Of a DNA stretch of 64,000 nucleotides, positions 44,398-53,904 are shown one piece after another (positions within the stretch are counted from its first letter, which is position 1; the number at the start of each line of letters is the position of its first letter). A model generated the notes under the pieces. The model saw only the letters and a program-made list of their open reading frames with translations. It did not search any database and was not told the origin of the DNA. The position numbers were made by a program, and so were the translations under genes. Origin of the DNA: Jejuia sp040720935. GTDB lineage: Bacteria > Bacteroidota > Bacteroidia > Flavobacteriales > Flavobacteriaceae. The stretch lies in the NCBI RefSeq assembly GCF_040720935.1, contig NZ_JBFDAE010000012.1, forward strand, positions 1 through 64,000, read 5' to 3'.

Positions 44398-44553
44398 CGC
44401 TTTTACGCTTTAAATCTTATTTTTTTAGAGGTGCAAATTTAAGTATTTTTTATAAATTCACAATACATTTTATATTTTATTTTCATATAATATGTAACGT
44501 TTTAATATCTTTAAACACTAACAAACCAGCTAATCACTAAAAAAATAAATATA

Positions 44554-45087
44554 ATGGAAAATTCTTTAAAATCGATTGCTACTAATTATGGGTTGTACTT
44601 GGGTGTAGCATTAGCTTTATTAACAATTATTACATATGCTGTTGACATTGGTCTATTTGTTAATGCAGTTTATGGTATTTCATTATATATAATTATGATA
44701 GTTTTTGGAATTATTGCAATAGTAAATACAAAAAGGTTTTTTAATGGATATATTACATTCAAAGGTGCATTTACATCCTACTTCATTACCATTTTAATTG
44801 GTTTATTAATAAGCGCATTGGTATCCTTCATCCTATTTAATTTTATCGATGTTGAATCTTCTGAAATATTAAGGGATAAAGCTATCGAAAAAGTAGTTCA
44901 AACACTTGAAGGTTTTAACGTTCCAACTGAAACAATTGATGAGACTGTTGAAAAAATGGAATCCGAAAATCTTTTTTCTATTGGCAACGTTATACAAAGT
45001 ATAGCCATAAATTATTTACTGCCACTTACAGTAATTGGTCTCATTGTAGCAGCTGTTATGAAAAAAAATCCCCCAGAGGCAGAATAA
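44554..45087 (+). CDS. DUF4199 membrane protein
   Basis: A 177-residue protein with four membrane helices (about 10-30, 38-58, 72-98 and 145-168). YGISLYIIMIVFGIIAIVNTKR and FNGYITFKGAFTSYF are typical of DUF4199, common in Bacteroidetes. It sits 37 nt before a glycosyltransferase gene, its usual neighbour in this phylum. Role unknown, probably envelope-related. Confidence 0.85.
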   Translation: MENSLKSIATNYGLYLGVALALLTIITYAVDIGLFVNAVYGISLYIIMIVFGIIAIVNTKRFFNGYITFKGAFTSYFITILIGLLISALVSFILFNFIDVESSEILRDKAIEKVVQTLEGFNVPTETIDETVEKMESENLFSIGNVIQSIAINYLLPLTVIGLIVAAVMKKNPPEAE

Positions 45088-45124
45088 TTTCAGTATTTTT
45101 GAACTTTATTTTGAAACTCTATAA

Positions 45125-46072
45125 ATGCATATATCCGTAGTTATACCACTACTTAACGAAGAAGAATCTTTAATTGAATTACATAATTGGATTGCAAAAG
45201 TGATGCAGTCCAATCAGTTTTCGTATGAAATCATTTTTATTGATGATGGCAGTACCGATAATTCTTGGAACATTATTTCTGAATTATCTAATAAAGACAA
45301 AAACGTAAAAGGGATCCGATTTTTAAGAAATTTCGGAAAATCACAAGCACTTCATGCGGGTTTTGCAAAAGCCGAAGGCGAAGTAGTTATTACTATGGAT
45401 GCCGATTTACAGGACAATCCAGAAGAAATTCCAGAATTATACACTATGATAACCTCAGGTGGTTTTGATTTAGTTTCTGGATGGAAAAAAAAACGTTACG
45501 ATGCTGTTATTTCTAAAAACCTACCGTCTAAACTTTTCAATTGGGCTGCAAGAAAAACATCAGGTGTAAAGTTGCATGATTTTAATTGCGGACTTAAATC
45601 GTATCGTAAAGCACTTGTAAAAAATATTGATGTTAATGGCGAAATGCACCGTTACATTCCTGTTTTAGCAAAAAATGCGGGTTTTAGCAACATAGGTGAA
45701 AAGGTAGTACAGCACCAAGCCAGAAAATATGGCGAAACTAAATTTGGTATGGATCGGTTTATCCATGGTTTTTTAGATTTAATTACCATTTGGTTTTTAT
45801 CGCGTTTCGGAAAACAGCCTATGCATTTATTTGGGGCTCTGGGAGTTATCATGTTCGCGATTGGATTTGCATTTGCTTTTTATTTGGGGATAGACAAATT
45901 GTTCATTAATCCTTACGGAAGATTAATTACGCAACGCCCTCAATTTTATATCGCACTTTCCACAATGATTATTGGCACCCAATTTTTTGTTGCTGGCTTT
46001 TTAGGCGAACTTATTTTACGCAATAGAGCAGATAAAAAACGTTACCTGATTAAGGACGAATTGAATTTATAA
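45125..46072 (+). CDS. Family 2 glycosyltransferase, DPM/ArnC-like
   Basis: A 315-residue membrane glycosyltransferase. The GT-A core spans residues 1-220 (ISVVIPLLNEEESL; IDDGSTDNSW; MDADLQDNPEE as the metal-binding DXD-type motif). Two C-terminal membrane helices (about 232-255 and 268-292) follow, as in polyprenyl-phosphate glycosyltransferases. It likely moves a sugar from a nucleotide donor to undecaprenyl phosphate for envelope glycans. Confidence 0.9.
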   Translation: MHISVVIPLLNEEESLIELHNWIAKVMQSNQFSYEIIFIDDGSTDNSWNIISELSNKDKNVKGIRFLRNFGKSQALHAGFAKAEGEVVITMDADLQDNPEEIPELYTMITSGGFDLVSGWKKKRYDAVISKNLPSKLFNWAARKTSGVKLHDFNCGLKSYRKALVKNIDVNGEMHRYIPVLAKNAGFSNIGEKVVQHQARKYGETKFGMDRFIHGFLDLITIWFLSRFGKQPMHLFGALGVIMFAIGFAFAFYLGIDKLFINPYGRLITQRPQFYIALSTMIIGTQFFVAGFLGELILRNRADKKRYLIKDELNL

Positions 46073-46156
46073 TCATTAGCCCCCTCTAAATTAACTGATA
46101 ATAACCCTATAACAACAACTGAATTTCTTATTTTTGTAAGGATAAAAACTAAATTT

Positions 46157-47887
46157 ATGATACACATCGAGCCAAAAATTTTAGACCGAATTAACTCCTG
46201 GTTAACACCAGCTTTTGATACTGAAACGCAAAACACTATAAAAGAGAGTATTGCGAACAACCCAAAAGATATTCAAGAAAGTTTTTATAAAGACTTGGAA
46301 TTTGGTACTGGTGGTATGCGAGGTATTATGGGCGTTGGCACTAATCGTATTAATAAATATACGCTTGGTAAAAGTACTCAAGGATTGAGTGATTATTTAC
46401 AAAAGCAGTTTCCAAACGAAACTCCAAAAGCAGTTATAGCTTATGATTGCAGACATAACAGTAAAACGCTTGCAAAACTTGTAGCGGACGTATTTTCAGC
46501 CAACGGTATCGAAGTGTATCTTTTTGAGGATTTACGTGCTACACCTGAATTGTCTTTTGCAGTAAGACATTTAAACTGCCATTGCGGTATTGTATTAACT
46601 GCTTCACACAATCCTCCAGAATACAACGGTTATAAGGTATATTGGCAAGATGGGGGACAATTGGTGCCTCCTCATGATGGCGCGGTAATCCAGATGATTA
46701 ACGATTTAGATTATGCCGATATAAAATTTGAACCTAATAGTGATTTGATTCATTATATAGGTAAAGACGTAGATGACGTGTTTATTGAAGCTTCAGTCGA
46801 AAATGGATGTGTTGGGGCTTCTCAAGATGCCAAGGATAATTTAAAGATTGTATTTACATCGCTTCACGGTACTTCTATAACGGCTGTTCCAGAAACATTG
46901 AAACGCGCAGGCTATAAAAATGTTCATATTGTAAAAGAACAGGAAAAACCAGATGGCGGCTTTCCAACGGTAAAATCTCCAAACCCAGAAGAACCTGCTG
47001 CTTTAAAAATGGCACTTGAATTAGCTGATGAAGTTGGCGCTGATATAGTTATTGGAACCGATCCTGATTGTGATAGATTGGGTGTAGCAGTTCGTAATTC
47101 TGACAATGAACTACAATTGCTCAACGGGAATCAAACCATGGTAATGATGACCGATTTCTTATTGAAAAAATGGAAATCTGACGGAAAAATTAAAGGAAAG
47201 GAATTTATTGCAACTACCATTGTGTCAACGCCGATGCTTACTAAACTCGCGGAGAGCTATGGTGTGGACAACAAAATAGTTTTAACAGGTTTTAAATGGA
47301 TTGCAAAATTGATTAAAGACTTCCCTGAATTAAATTTTATTGGTGGTGGCGAAGAGAGTTTTGGTTATATGGTTGGCGATTTTGTTCGCGATAAAGATGC
47401 CGTTACCTCTACCCTATTAGCTTGCGAAATTGCGGCAATTACCAAAGCCAATGGCAGTTCTTTTTATGAAGAATTGATTAAACTTTATGTTGAGCATGGC
47501 TGTTTCAAGGAGAAATTAATCTCATTAACTAAAAAAGGGATTGAAGGGGCAGAAGAAATCAAGCAAATGATGACAGATGCACGCGAAAATCCTTTAAAAA
47601 TTGTGAACGGCTCTAAAGTTGTAAAAATTGAAGACTATGATTCTGCGACTTCAAAAAACATGATTACTGGAGAGAAAACCTCATTGGATATTCCAATGTC
47701 AAACGTGATTATTTATTATACTGAAGATGGTAGCCAAGTGGCGCTAAGACCTAGCGGAACTGAGCCAAAAATCAAGTTTTACGTTAGCGTGAATTCTGAA
47801 CTGGATGCCATGGAAAACTTTAAGTCAACCGAAGCTAAATTAGACACCAAAGCAGAAACCATCTTAAAGGACATGAATCTTATTTAA
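46157..47887 (+). CDS. Phosphohexomutase (PGM2-type phosphoglucomutase)
   Basis: A 576-residue phospho-sugar mutase. The catalytic phosphoserine is in TASHNPPEYNGYKVYW near residue 155. The metal loop is GTDPDCDRLGVAV near 303. The sugar loop is GGEESFGYM near 396, and the phosphate-binding loop is RPSGTEPKIKFY near 537. It interconverts hexose 1- and 6-phosphates. The N-terminal extension before the mutase core matches the PGM2/PMM-like bacterial forms. Confidence 0.93.
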   Translation: MIHIEPKILDRINSWLTPAFDTETQNTIKESIANNPKDIQESFYKDLEFGTGGMRGIMGVGTNRINKYTLGKSTQGLSDYLQKQFPNETPKAVIAYDCRHNSKTLAKLVADVFSANGIEVYLFEDLRATPELSFAVRHLNCHCGIVLTASHNPPEYNGYKVYWQDGGQLVPPHDGAVIQMINDLDYADIKFEPNSDLIHYIGKDVDDVFIEASVENGCVGASQDAKDNLKIVFTSLHGTSITAVPETLKRAGYKNVHIVKEQEKPDGGFPTVKSPNPEEPAALKMALELADEVGADIVIGTDPDCDRLGVAVRNSDNELQLLNGNQTMVMMTDFLLKKWKSDGKIKGKEFIATTIVSTPMLTKLAESYGVDNKIVLTGFKWIAKLIKDFPELNFIGGGEESFGYMVGDFVRDKDAVTSTLLACEIAAITKANGSSFYEELIKLYVEHGCFKEKLISLTKKGIEGAEEIKQMMTDARENPLKIVNGSKVVKIEDYDSATSKNMITGEKTSLDIPMSNVIIYYTEDGSQVALRPSGTEPKIKFYVSVNSELDAMENFKSTEAKLDTKAETILKDMNLI

Positions 47888-47961
47888 TGAAGCATTATAA
47901 AATTATTTTAAAATATTTAAACATGTTACATCTAACCTTTAAAAACAATAAGAATCATTAG

Positions 47962-49800
47962 ATGAGTCATTTTACAAATATTTTAAAGTACGCAAAGCCG
48001 TATAAAAGTTATGCCATAGGACACATTATTTCTAATGTGTTTTTTGCTTTATTCAGTACACTTTCAATGGTTGCGTTAAAGCCAATGCTTGACGTGATTT
48101 TTGGAAAGGAAATTGCCGCCGCTCCGTCTCAACCACCACAATGGGAAGGGCTCTCGGAACTTGGCACCTATGCTGAAGACTTTTTAACTTATAATATGAA
48201 TGTCTTTACTGGCGGCGACAAATCTAAAGCACTCCTTTTTGTAATTGGCTTAATTATCATTATGTTTTTTTTTAAAAACATTGCTGGTTATTTGGCAAAT
48301 TATTTTCTAGTATTTTTAAGACATGGCGTTATAAGGGACATAAGAAACAAGGTTTATAAAAAAACTATTGAACTGCCACTGTCCTATTTATCAGATCAAA
48401 GAAAGGGAGATATTTTAGCACGAGTTACTAACGATGTACAAGATTTGCAATATTCGTTTTTATCGGTTTTAGAACTCATCGTTAGAGAGCCTTTAACCAT
48501 TCTTTTTACCGTTATTGCGATGGTGTATATCAGTCCGCAATTAACTTTGTTCGTTTTTATTTTTATTCCAATTATGGGCATTACCATATCAAGAATTGGT
48601 AAAAGTTTAAAACGTAAATCAGATCGTGTTCAAAAGGAACAAGGTGTCTTTTTATCCACGTTAGAAGAAACTTTAACAGGATTACGAATTATAAAAGGTT
48701 TTAGTGCTGAAGAAAAATTCAACGCTAATTTTCAAGAATCTACAACTAGATTTTATCATTTTTCGAATAAATTGTTGAATCGTCAAAATTTAGCGTCTCC
48801 GGCAAGCGAGTTTTTGGGTATTTGTATGATTGCTGTAATACTGTGGTACGGTGGTAATTTAGTACTTAGTGGCGATGCAGGTTCAATGCTGGATGGTAGT
48901 ACATTTTTAATCTACATGGGCTTGTCTTATAATATTTTAACACCTGCCAAAGCCATTTCACGCGGACTATATAATGTTAAAAAAGGTGGTGCAGCCGCAG
49001 AACGAATCCAAGAAATCATTGATTTACCAAATCCTCTAAAGGATAAACCGGATGCAATTGTTAAGGAAGGTTTTGATTTTGAAATCGTATTCAAGAACAT
49101 ATCCTTCAAATATAAAGATGAATATGTGCTTAAAGATTTCAGCCTAACAATTCCTAAAGGAAAAACTGTGGCATTGGTTGGGCAATCTGGAAGTGGAAAA
49201 TCTACTATTGCAAACCTTATCACGCGTTTTTATGATGTCAATAAAGGTTCAATTCTTATAGATGGGATAGACATAAAAGATTTAACGACAAGTTCCTTAC
49301 GTCAACAATTAGGTATTGTAACGCAGGATGCCATTCTATTTAACGACAGCATAAAAAACAATTTAAAACTAGGAAAAGAATCTGCAACAGATGAAGAAAT
49401 TATAGAAGCGCTGAAAATTGCAAATGCCTGGGAATTCGTTAAAGATTTGCCCGAAGGCATTGATACTAATATTGGCGATTCTGGAAACAAATTATCCGGC
49501 GGACAAAAACAGCGTTTAAGTATTGCAAGGGCAGTTCTTAAAAGCCCACCTATCATGGTTTTAGATGAAGCAACCTCAGCTTTGGATACCGAAAGTGAAC
49601 GTTTAGTACAAGTCGCTTTAGAAAACATGATGAAAAACAGAACTTCGATTGTTATCGCCCATAGGCTTTCAACCATTCAAAATGCAGATGAAATTGTAGT
49701 TTTAAGTAAAGGGGAAATTGTTGAGCAAGGAAAACATGATGAACTTATTGCTAAAAAAGGTGTCTATCAAAAGCTTGTTCAAATGCAAAGTTTCGAGTAA
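47962..49800 (+). CDS. ABC exporter, MsbA-like
   Basis: A half-transporter of 612 residues. Six membrane helices (about 15-330) precede an ATPase domain. Walker A is GQSGSGKST near 412, the signature is LSGGQKQRL near 512 and Walker B is IMVLDEATSALD near 532. It forms a homodimer exporting a lipid or lipid-linked compound. It follows the mutase gene by 74 nt and is ended by a strong terminator. Confidence 0.92.
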   Translation: MSHFTNILKYAKPYKSYAIGHIISNVFFALFSTLSMVALKPMLDVIFGKEIAAAPSQPPQWEGLSELGTYAEDFLTYNMNVFTGGDKSKALLFVIGLIIIMFFFKNIAGYLANYFLVFLRHGVIRDIRNKVYKKTIELPLSYLSDQRKGDILARVTNDVQDLQYSFLSVLELIVREPLTILFTVIAMVYISPQLTLFVFIFIPIMGITISRIGKSLKRKSDRVQKEQGVFLSTLEETLTGLRIIKGFSAEEKFNANFQESTTRFYHFSNKLLNRQNLASPASEFLGICMIAVILWYGGNLVLSGDAGSMLDGSTFLIYMGLSYNILTPAKAISRGLYNVKKGGAAAERIQEIIDLPNPLKDKPDAIVKEGFDFEIVFKNISFKYKDEYVLKDFSLTIPKGKTVALVGQSGSGKSTIANLITRFYDVNKGSILIDGIDIKDLTTSSLRQQLGIVTQDAILFNDSIKNNLKLGKESATDEEIIEALKIANAWEFVKDLPEGIDTNIGDSGNKLSGGQKQRLSIARAVLKSPPIMVLDEATSALDTESERLVQVALENMMKNRTSIVIAHRLSTIQNADEIVVLSKGEIVEQGKHDELIAKKGVYQKLVQMQSFE

Positions 49801-49830
49801 AATTCAGAAAGACATTCAGGTATAAAAAAT

Positions 49831-49868
49831 AAAAAAGGATAGAGATTTGGGGCAACTATCCTTTTTTT
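49831..49868 (+). terminator. Terminator of the ABC exporter
   Basis: The stem AAAAAGGATAG/CTATCCTTTTT surrounds a 13-nt loop and runs into a T-tract, 30 nt past the stop codon. Confidence 0.9.
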
Positions 49869-50102
49869 GTTCATGTCAGACTTGGGGACGACTAACATAT
49901 ATAAGTAGGTTTCTGGTACAAACTTATAATAAAACTTCTAATACCACAAGAAAAAATGTATTTAATCGAACATATTTACACTTAATCGATGAAATTAATT
50001 TTAAATATTTGATTATCAGTTAATTAATAATTTCTGATATTTTTAAATATTTTCGCTTTAAACTTTTACTATATTTATTAGTCCAACATCTAAACAATAT
50101 TT

Positions 50103-50645
50103 GTGGTTGACGAAGCACAACTAGTAGCACAATTACAATCTGAACAACATAAGGAAAAGGCCTTTAGAGCATTACTATCGCTTTACAAGGAACGTCTCTA
50201 TTGGCATATTCGAAATATTGTAAAATCTCATGATGATGCTGATGATGTGCTTCAAAATACATTTATAAAGATTTATAAAAACATTCATAACTTTAAGGGC
50301 GATAGTAAATTATTTTCTTGGATGTACCGGATCGCTACAAATGAATCTATAACCTTTATCAATAAAAATGCGAAACGTTTACGGATTTCGAGTGAAGAAG
50401 TGCAAACATTGGCCATAAATAATTTAACGTCCGATGTGTATTTCGAGGGCGATGCCATTCAACTAAAATTACAAAAAGCCATTGCTACCTTACCGACGAA
50501 ACAACAATTGGTATTTAATATGAAGTATTTTGAGGATATTAAATATAAAGACATGTCTGAAATATTGGAAACAAGTGAAGGTGCACTCAAAGCATCCTAC
50601 CATATTGCAGTAAAAAAAATAGAAGCCTATTTAACTAACAATTAA
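50103..50645 (+). CDS. ECF RNA polymerase sigma factor (module A)
   Basis: A 180-residue ECF sigma factor starting with GTG. Region 2 spans 20-90 (HDDADDVLQNTFIKIYKN; DSKLFSWMYRIATNESI) and region 4 spans 120-172 (LPTKQQLVFNMKYFEDIKYKDMSE). A CATCTAAA box at 50087-50094 resembles the -10 part of the motif in the 53-58 kb regulon, but no CAAGTTT box stands at the same spacing. Two further genes on the same strand complete the module. Confidence 0.92.
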   Translation: MVDEAQLVAQLQSEQHKEKAFRALLSLYKERLYWHIRNIVKSHDDADDVLQNTFIKIYKNIHNFKGDSKLFSWMYRIATNESITFINKNAKRLRISSEEVQTLAINNLTSDVYFEGDAIQLKLQKAIATLPTKQQLVFNMKYFEDIKYKDMSEILETSEGALKASYHIAVKKIEAYLTNN

Positions 50646-50688
50646 ACCTTTTGATTGATTTTTAGTCAAATAAGCAATACGAATTAAA

Positions 50689-51195
50689 ATGAAAAACGAA
50701 AATTTACATCATATAAAGTCAACCGGATTTAAAGCTCCTGATAATTATTTTGAGTCTTTCGATGAAAAGATTTTAAAAAAATTGAATATCGAAAGCAATT
50801 TAGCTGATATAAAAGCTACTGGATTTAAAATCCCTGATGGTTATTTTGAAACCTTGGAAGATCGTATTATCGGCAAAGTATCTGATAAGAAAGAAACAAA
50901 AGTGATTCCGCTTTCCAGCAAGAAAACCTTTATTTACGTGTCCAGTATTGCTGCGGCAATTTTGTTGTTATTTAATCTTTCTATTTTTGATTCGAAACCC
51001 TCTTTTGGTAGTTTAGAAACTGAAACCGTTGAAAATTACATTATAGATGAAAACATAAGTTCTTATGAAATAGCTTCGTTACTTACGGAAGAACAAATGA
51101 ACGAGGACCTTTTTATAGACTATAATTTGGATCACGACAATCTTGAAGAATATCTATTGGATAATGCAGATATTGAAGTATTAATGATAGAATAA
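50689..51195 (+). CDS. Single-helix membrane protein, probable anti-sigma factor
   Basis: A 168-residue protein with no named domain. The N-terminal cytoplasmic part has a tandem motif, TGFKAPDNYFE at residues 12-22 and TGFKIPDGYFE at 44-54, a 32-residue period. One membrane helix (about 81-100) and an acidic periplasmic tail follow. The place between an ECF sigma gene and a Spy-like gene supports an anti-sigma role. A similar arrangement occurs at 57.5-58.4 kb. Confidence 0.7.
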   Translation: MKNENLHHIKSTGFKAPDNYFESFDEKILKKLNIESNLADIKATGFKIPDGYFETLEDRIIGKVSDKKETKVIPLSSKKTFIYVSSIAAAILLLFNLSIFDSKPSFGSLETETVENYIIDENISSYEIASLLTEEQMNEDLFIDYNLDHDNLEEYLLDNADIEVLMIE

Positions 51196-51205
51196 AACAA
51201 TTAAA

Positions 51206-51646
51206 ATGAAAAAATTACTCCCCATAGTTCTGCTGTTAGTGACATTAAACATAACAGCGCAACACAAACACAGAGAACGCATAAAAGCACTTAAAGTCTC
51301 TTTTATTACTGAAAAATTAGATTTATCGGCTAAAGAAGCGCAACAGTTTTGGCCTGTTTACAATGAGTTTGACAAACAAACATTCAAAATTAAATTTGAA
51401 GACATAAAATCCGTTCGAAAAGAAATCCGGGAAAATAGTGACACAATGACCAACGAGCAAGCTAGTGCAATTATAGCTAAACTCAATGATGCCGAATCAC
51501 GTATGCACAAACTGCGCATGGATTTGTCTAAAAAGCTTTTGGAAATACTTCCCGCGAAAAAAATAATTCTGCTTAAAATAGCCGAAGACGATTTTAAAAA
51601 GAAAATGCTCGAAGAGTATAAAAAACGTAGAAAAGAGAGAGGTTAA
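51206..51646 (+). CDS. Spy/CpxP-like periplasmic protein (sensor of ECF sigma factor)
   Basis: A 146-residue exported protein with a signal peptide ending near residue 18 (NITAQ). It is almost all helical with charged heptads (LDLSAKEAQQFWPVYNEFDK; MRKLRMDLSKKLLEIL-like). Annotators call such flavobacterial genes sensor of ECF-type sigma factor. It may bind misfolded protein or metal and signal through the membrane protein encoded 10 nt upstream. Confidence 0.78.
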   Translation: MKKLLPIVLLLVTLNITAQHKHRERIKALKVSFITEKLDLSAKEAQQFWPVYNEFDKQTFKIKFEDIKSVRKEIRENSDTMTNEQASAIIAKLNDAESRMHKLRMDLSKKLLEILPAKKIILLKIAEDDFKKKMLEEYKKRRKERG

Positions 51647-51711
51647 TGCTTCTCCTTTTTTTTATTGTTCTCGACAATTTCTTTTAGGAAAAAAACGAGC
51701 TATCAATCACA

Positions 51712-52410
51712 TCAAACTTCCTTCTTAAGTATCTCTATATGTCGTTTTAAGCGCTCGACATCAATGGGTAAGGTACCGTTATAAACACCTCGTATATAAC
51801 CATGTTTATCTACTAAAACGAAATTTTCGGTGTGTATAAAGTTACTTTCATCTTGTGTTTTTGTAAAATCTTCATCAGCAAAATAACCGTTTCTTGCGAT
51901 GTTATAAAGTGCATCTTTATTGCCAGTAACTAAATGCCATTTGCTAGAATTTACATGATGTTTTTCGGCATACGCTTTTAATAAAGGCACAGAATCCCGC
52001 CATGGCATCACGGTATGGGACAGCAACATGACGTCATTATCTTCTTTATAAGCGTCTTGAATAGTTGCCATGTTTTTAGTGAGTGTTGGACAAATACCTG
52101 GACAGCTCGTAAAAAAGAAATCGGCGATATAAATTTTGTCCTTATATGTTGTATTTGTAATGGTTTCTCCATTTTGATTTACAAAAGAGAATTCTGGAAT
52201 TTTATGCTTTGGAGTTTCCCATTCTGGAGTAAAATCTGCTGAATTGAAATAGGGCAATTTTGTTATTTTATGAGATATATTTTCTCCATCCTTTCCTTTG
52301 CATGAAAACGAAAGGATTAAAATCAATATACCAAAAAGACATTGCGTTCTTTCAATTCTTGAGATTCCTGACTTCGCAGGAATGACGGTTTTATTTAATT
52401 TCATCTTCAT
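51712..52410 (-). CDS. SCO family copper-type thioredoxin-fold lipoprotein
   Basis: A 232-residue SCO1/SenC-like protein. The copper/redox motif FTSCPGICPT lies in the thioredoxin fold, and the paired His is in FIHTENFVLVD. These proteins deliver copper to cytochrome c oxidase or handle thiols. Residues 8-23 (TVIPAKSGISRIERTQ) are encoded by a dispersed DNA repeat and precede the real hydrophobic signal (LFGILILILSFSC). The N-terminus is therefore unusual and the export signal interrupted. It overlaps the preceding gene by 20 nt. Confidence 0.9.
   Translation of the reverse strand: MKMKLNKTVIPAKSGISRIERTQCLFGILILILSFSCKGKDGENISHKITKLPYFNSADFTPEWETPKHKIPEFSFVNQNGETITNTTYKDKIYIADFFFTSCPGICPTLTKNMATIQDAYKEDNDVMLLSHTVMPWRDSVPLLKAYAEKHHVNSSKWHLVTGNKDALYNIARNGYFADEDFTKTQDESNFIHTENFVLVDKHGYIRGVYNGTLPIDVERLKRHIEILKKEV
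52360..52385. repeat. Dispersed repeat (GATTCCTGACTTCGCAGGAATGAC) inside the sco N-terminus
   Basis: A short inverted repeat ATTCCTG...CAGGAAT lies inside the sequence encoding residues 8-16 of the SCO protein. Related fragments occur at 61030-61052 and 61988-62003 in non-coding DNA. Confidence 0.65.
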
Positions 52411-52960
52411 TCTCTTTTACAGTATAACATTTTTTTAAACCTATCAATCCAAAACGTTCGCCGTTTACAACTTCATAATTGGCTTTAATGGTGCCATCAT
52501 TTTTCCACATACGTTGACTTCCCAATTCTTTTCCATCGACATAGTTAAAGTCTCTAAAAATCTGTGCGTTCTTGTACCATTCTTTTACAATACCATGAAA
52601 TTCCCCTTTTTCATTAAAATGATATTCAAACTTTTGAGTGCCATCTTGCCACCAAGATTTATGAATTCCCGTTTTAAAACCTTCTCTATAAAAACGTTCA
52701 ATCATTTTATCTCCATTTCTATACCATTGGGTTTCCAAACCGTGCTTCTTTCCGTCTGCATATTCAATTTTAGACTTTAGGTTTTCAGGGTCATAATAAG
52801 AAACCAATATGCCTTTAAAAGGTACTTCGTCATAAAATAAAATACCATTATCCAGCTTCAAATTTATATCCAAAACATCTACAATTTGTGAGGTAGAAGA
52901 CGTATTACAACTAAAAGTCATCAAACAAATTAGGGCGATATATAAACTTTTCAATTTCAA
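52391..52960 (-). CDS. YwqK/MORN-repeat lipoprotein
   Basis: A 189-residue protein with lipobox FSCN (Cys near 18). Six or so YwqK-like beta-hairpin repeats follow, such as YADGKKHGLETQWYRNG, REGFKTGIHKSWWQDG and NEKGEFHGIVKEWYKN. Annotation often calls these antitoxins by family name, but this exported lipoprotein is more likely a structural or binding protein. It is placed between YHYH and SCO genes and overlaps the latter by 20 nt. Confidence 0.85.
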   Translation of the reverse strand: MKLKSLYIALICLMTFSCNTSSTSQIVDVLDINLKLDNGILFYDEVPFKGILVSYYDPENLKSKIEYADGKKHGLETQWYRNGDKMIERFYREGFKTGIHKSWWQDGTQKFEYHFNEKGEFHGIVKEWYKNAQIFRDFNYVDGKELGSQRMWKNDGTIKANYEVVNGERFGLIGLKKCYTVKENEDEIK

Positions 52961-53752
52961 TTAACGAGAAATATTTCCAGATGTTCCAAAATAGCCGTTA
53001 CCATTTATATAGGGATCTTCACTTGTAATGTGATAGTGATAAATACCCTCTGGGAAATCTGGTGTTACTGAAGCATGTCCGTGATAAACATCTAAATCGC
53101 TATTCGTAATGGTTTTGCCATTTTCAACAGGACCATAAACGGGAAATCCATCTGCCAACAATCCTAAAAAAGCATCTTCTCCAAATTCCTGAGTGAGATA
53201 TGTGGGCTCGATATGATAATGGTACTGATCTCGACCTGTTGGATGTCCTAAATACTGATCGAAAGAATTAATTTCGTTGGTCAATGGCTGATCTGGGCCG
53301 GCATATTGATTAAAAAACACCACACCATTTCTTGAAATACCAATAGGTCCTAAAGGTGTTGCTTGTTTACTTGTTGCTTCTTTTGGATTTAGAGTTATTG
53401 TAAATACAATATTTTGCTCTGCTATTTCATTTGGGTTTTTATTCCAACTTGAGTTCGTCCCATTATAAGCTTCATAAAGTGGATTGTTTGTTGGCCAATA
53501 CGGACTTGTATGATTTGGTAAATCGGCAGTTGTAAATGTTACCGTGTTTCCGTTAACGGCGTACGACAAACCTGTACCTTCAAATTTAGAAAGGATAGCA
53601 CTAATATCATAATCAGTATCACCAAGCATTTCTTCTTCCTCTTGCATTTCGTCGCCAGCACTATCATCGCTACTACTGCACGATATAAGCGCAAAAACGA
53701 CTAGAAATAATAGGCTTGCAATAATCTGTGGGCTTTTAAATATCTTTTTCAT
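52961..53752 (-). CDS. YHYH-domain lipoprotein
   Basis: A 263-residue lipoprotein. The start at 53752 is preferred because it begins a clean signal with lipobox ISCSSS; the longer frame has 23 extra codons lying close to the promoter motif. A YHYH domain (PF14240 type) fills the mature part, with DQYHYHIEPTYL and GIYHYHITSEDPY. Its His-rich pairs could bind metal. It directly precedes the YwqK-like gene with no gap. A member of the putative ECF regulon. Confidence 0.85.
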   Translation of the reverse strand: MKKIFKSPQIIASLLFLVVFALISCSSSDDSAGDEMQEEEEMLGDTDYDISAILSKFEGTGLSYAVNGNTVTFTTADLPNHTSPYWPTNNPLYEAYNGTNSSWNKNPNEIAEQNIVFTITLNPKEATSKQATPLGPIGISRNGVVFFNQYAGPDQPLTNEINSFDQYLGHPTGRDQYHYHIEPTYLTQEFGEDAFLGLLADGFPVYGPVENGKTITNSDLDVYHGHASVTPDFPEGIYHYHITSEDPYINGNGYFGTSGNISR

Positions 53753-53860
53753 GTGTTTATAATTTATTGTTTTTTCATTGGTCACATGCAGCATCCATTT
53801 AATCTTTCCCTTGGGTGGCAAAACCCTGCCATGGATGTTTCATTTTCTCTAGTTTATTTA

Positions 53861-53888
53861 TTTAGATGCGTTACCCAAAAAAAACTTG
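53861..53888 (-). promoter_or_regulatory. ECF-type promoter motif, copy 5 (YHYH gene)
   Basis: On the minus strand, CAAGTTT is followed after 12 nt by GCATCTAAA, identical in both boxes to four other copies in the cluster. It lies 109 nt upstream of the preferred start of the YHYH lipoprotein gene. Confidence 0.85.
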
Positions 53889-53904
53889 CGATTATATCGA
53901 AAAT

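Noticed and set aside
50060..50094. Sixth copy of the ECF promoter motif before module A
   Set aside because: CATCTAAA is present but there is no CAAGTTT box at the 12-nt spacing.
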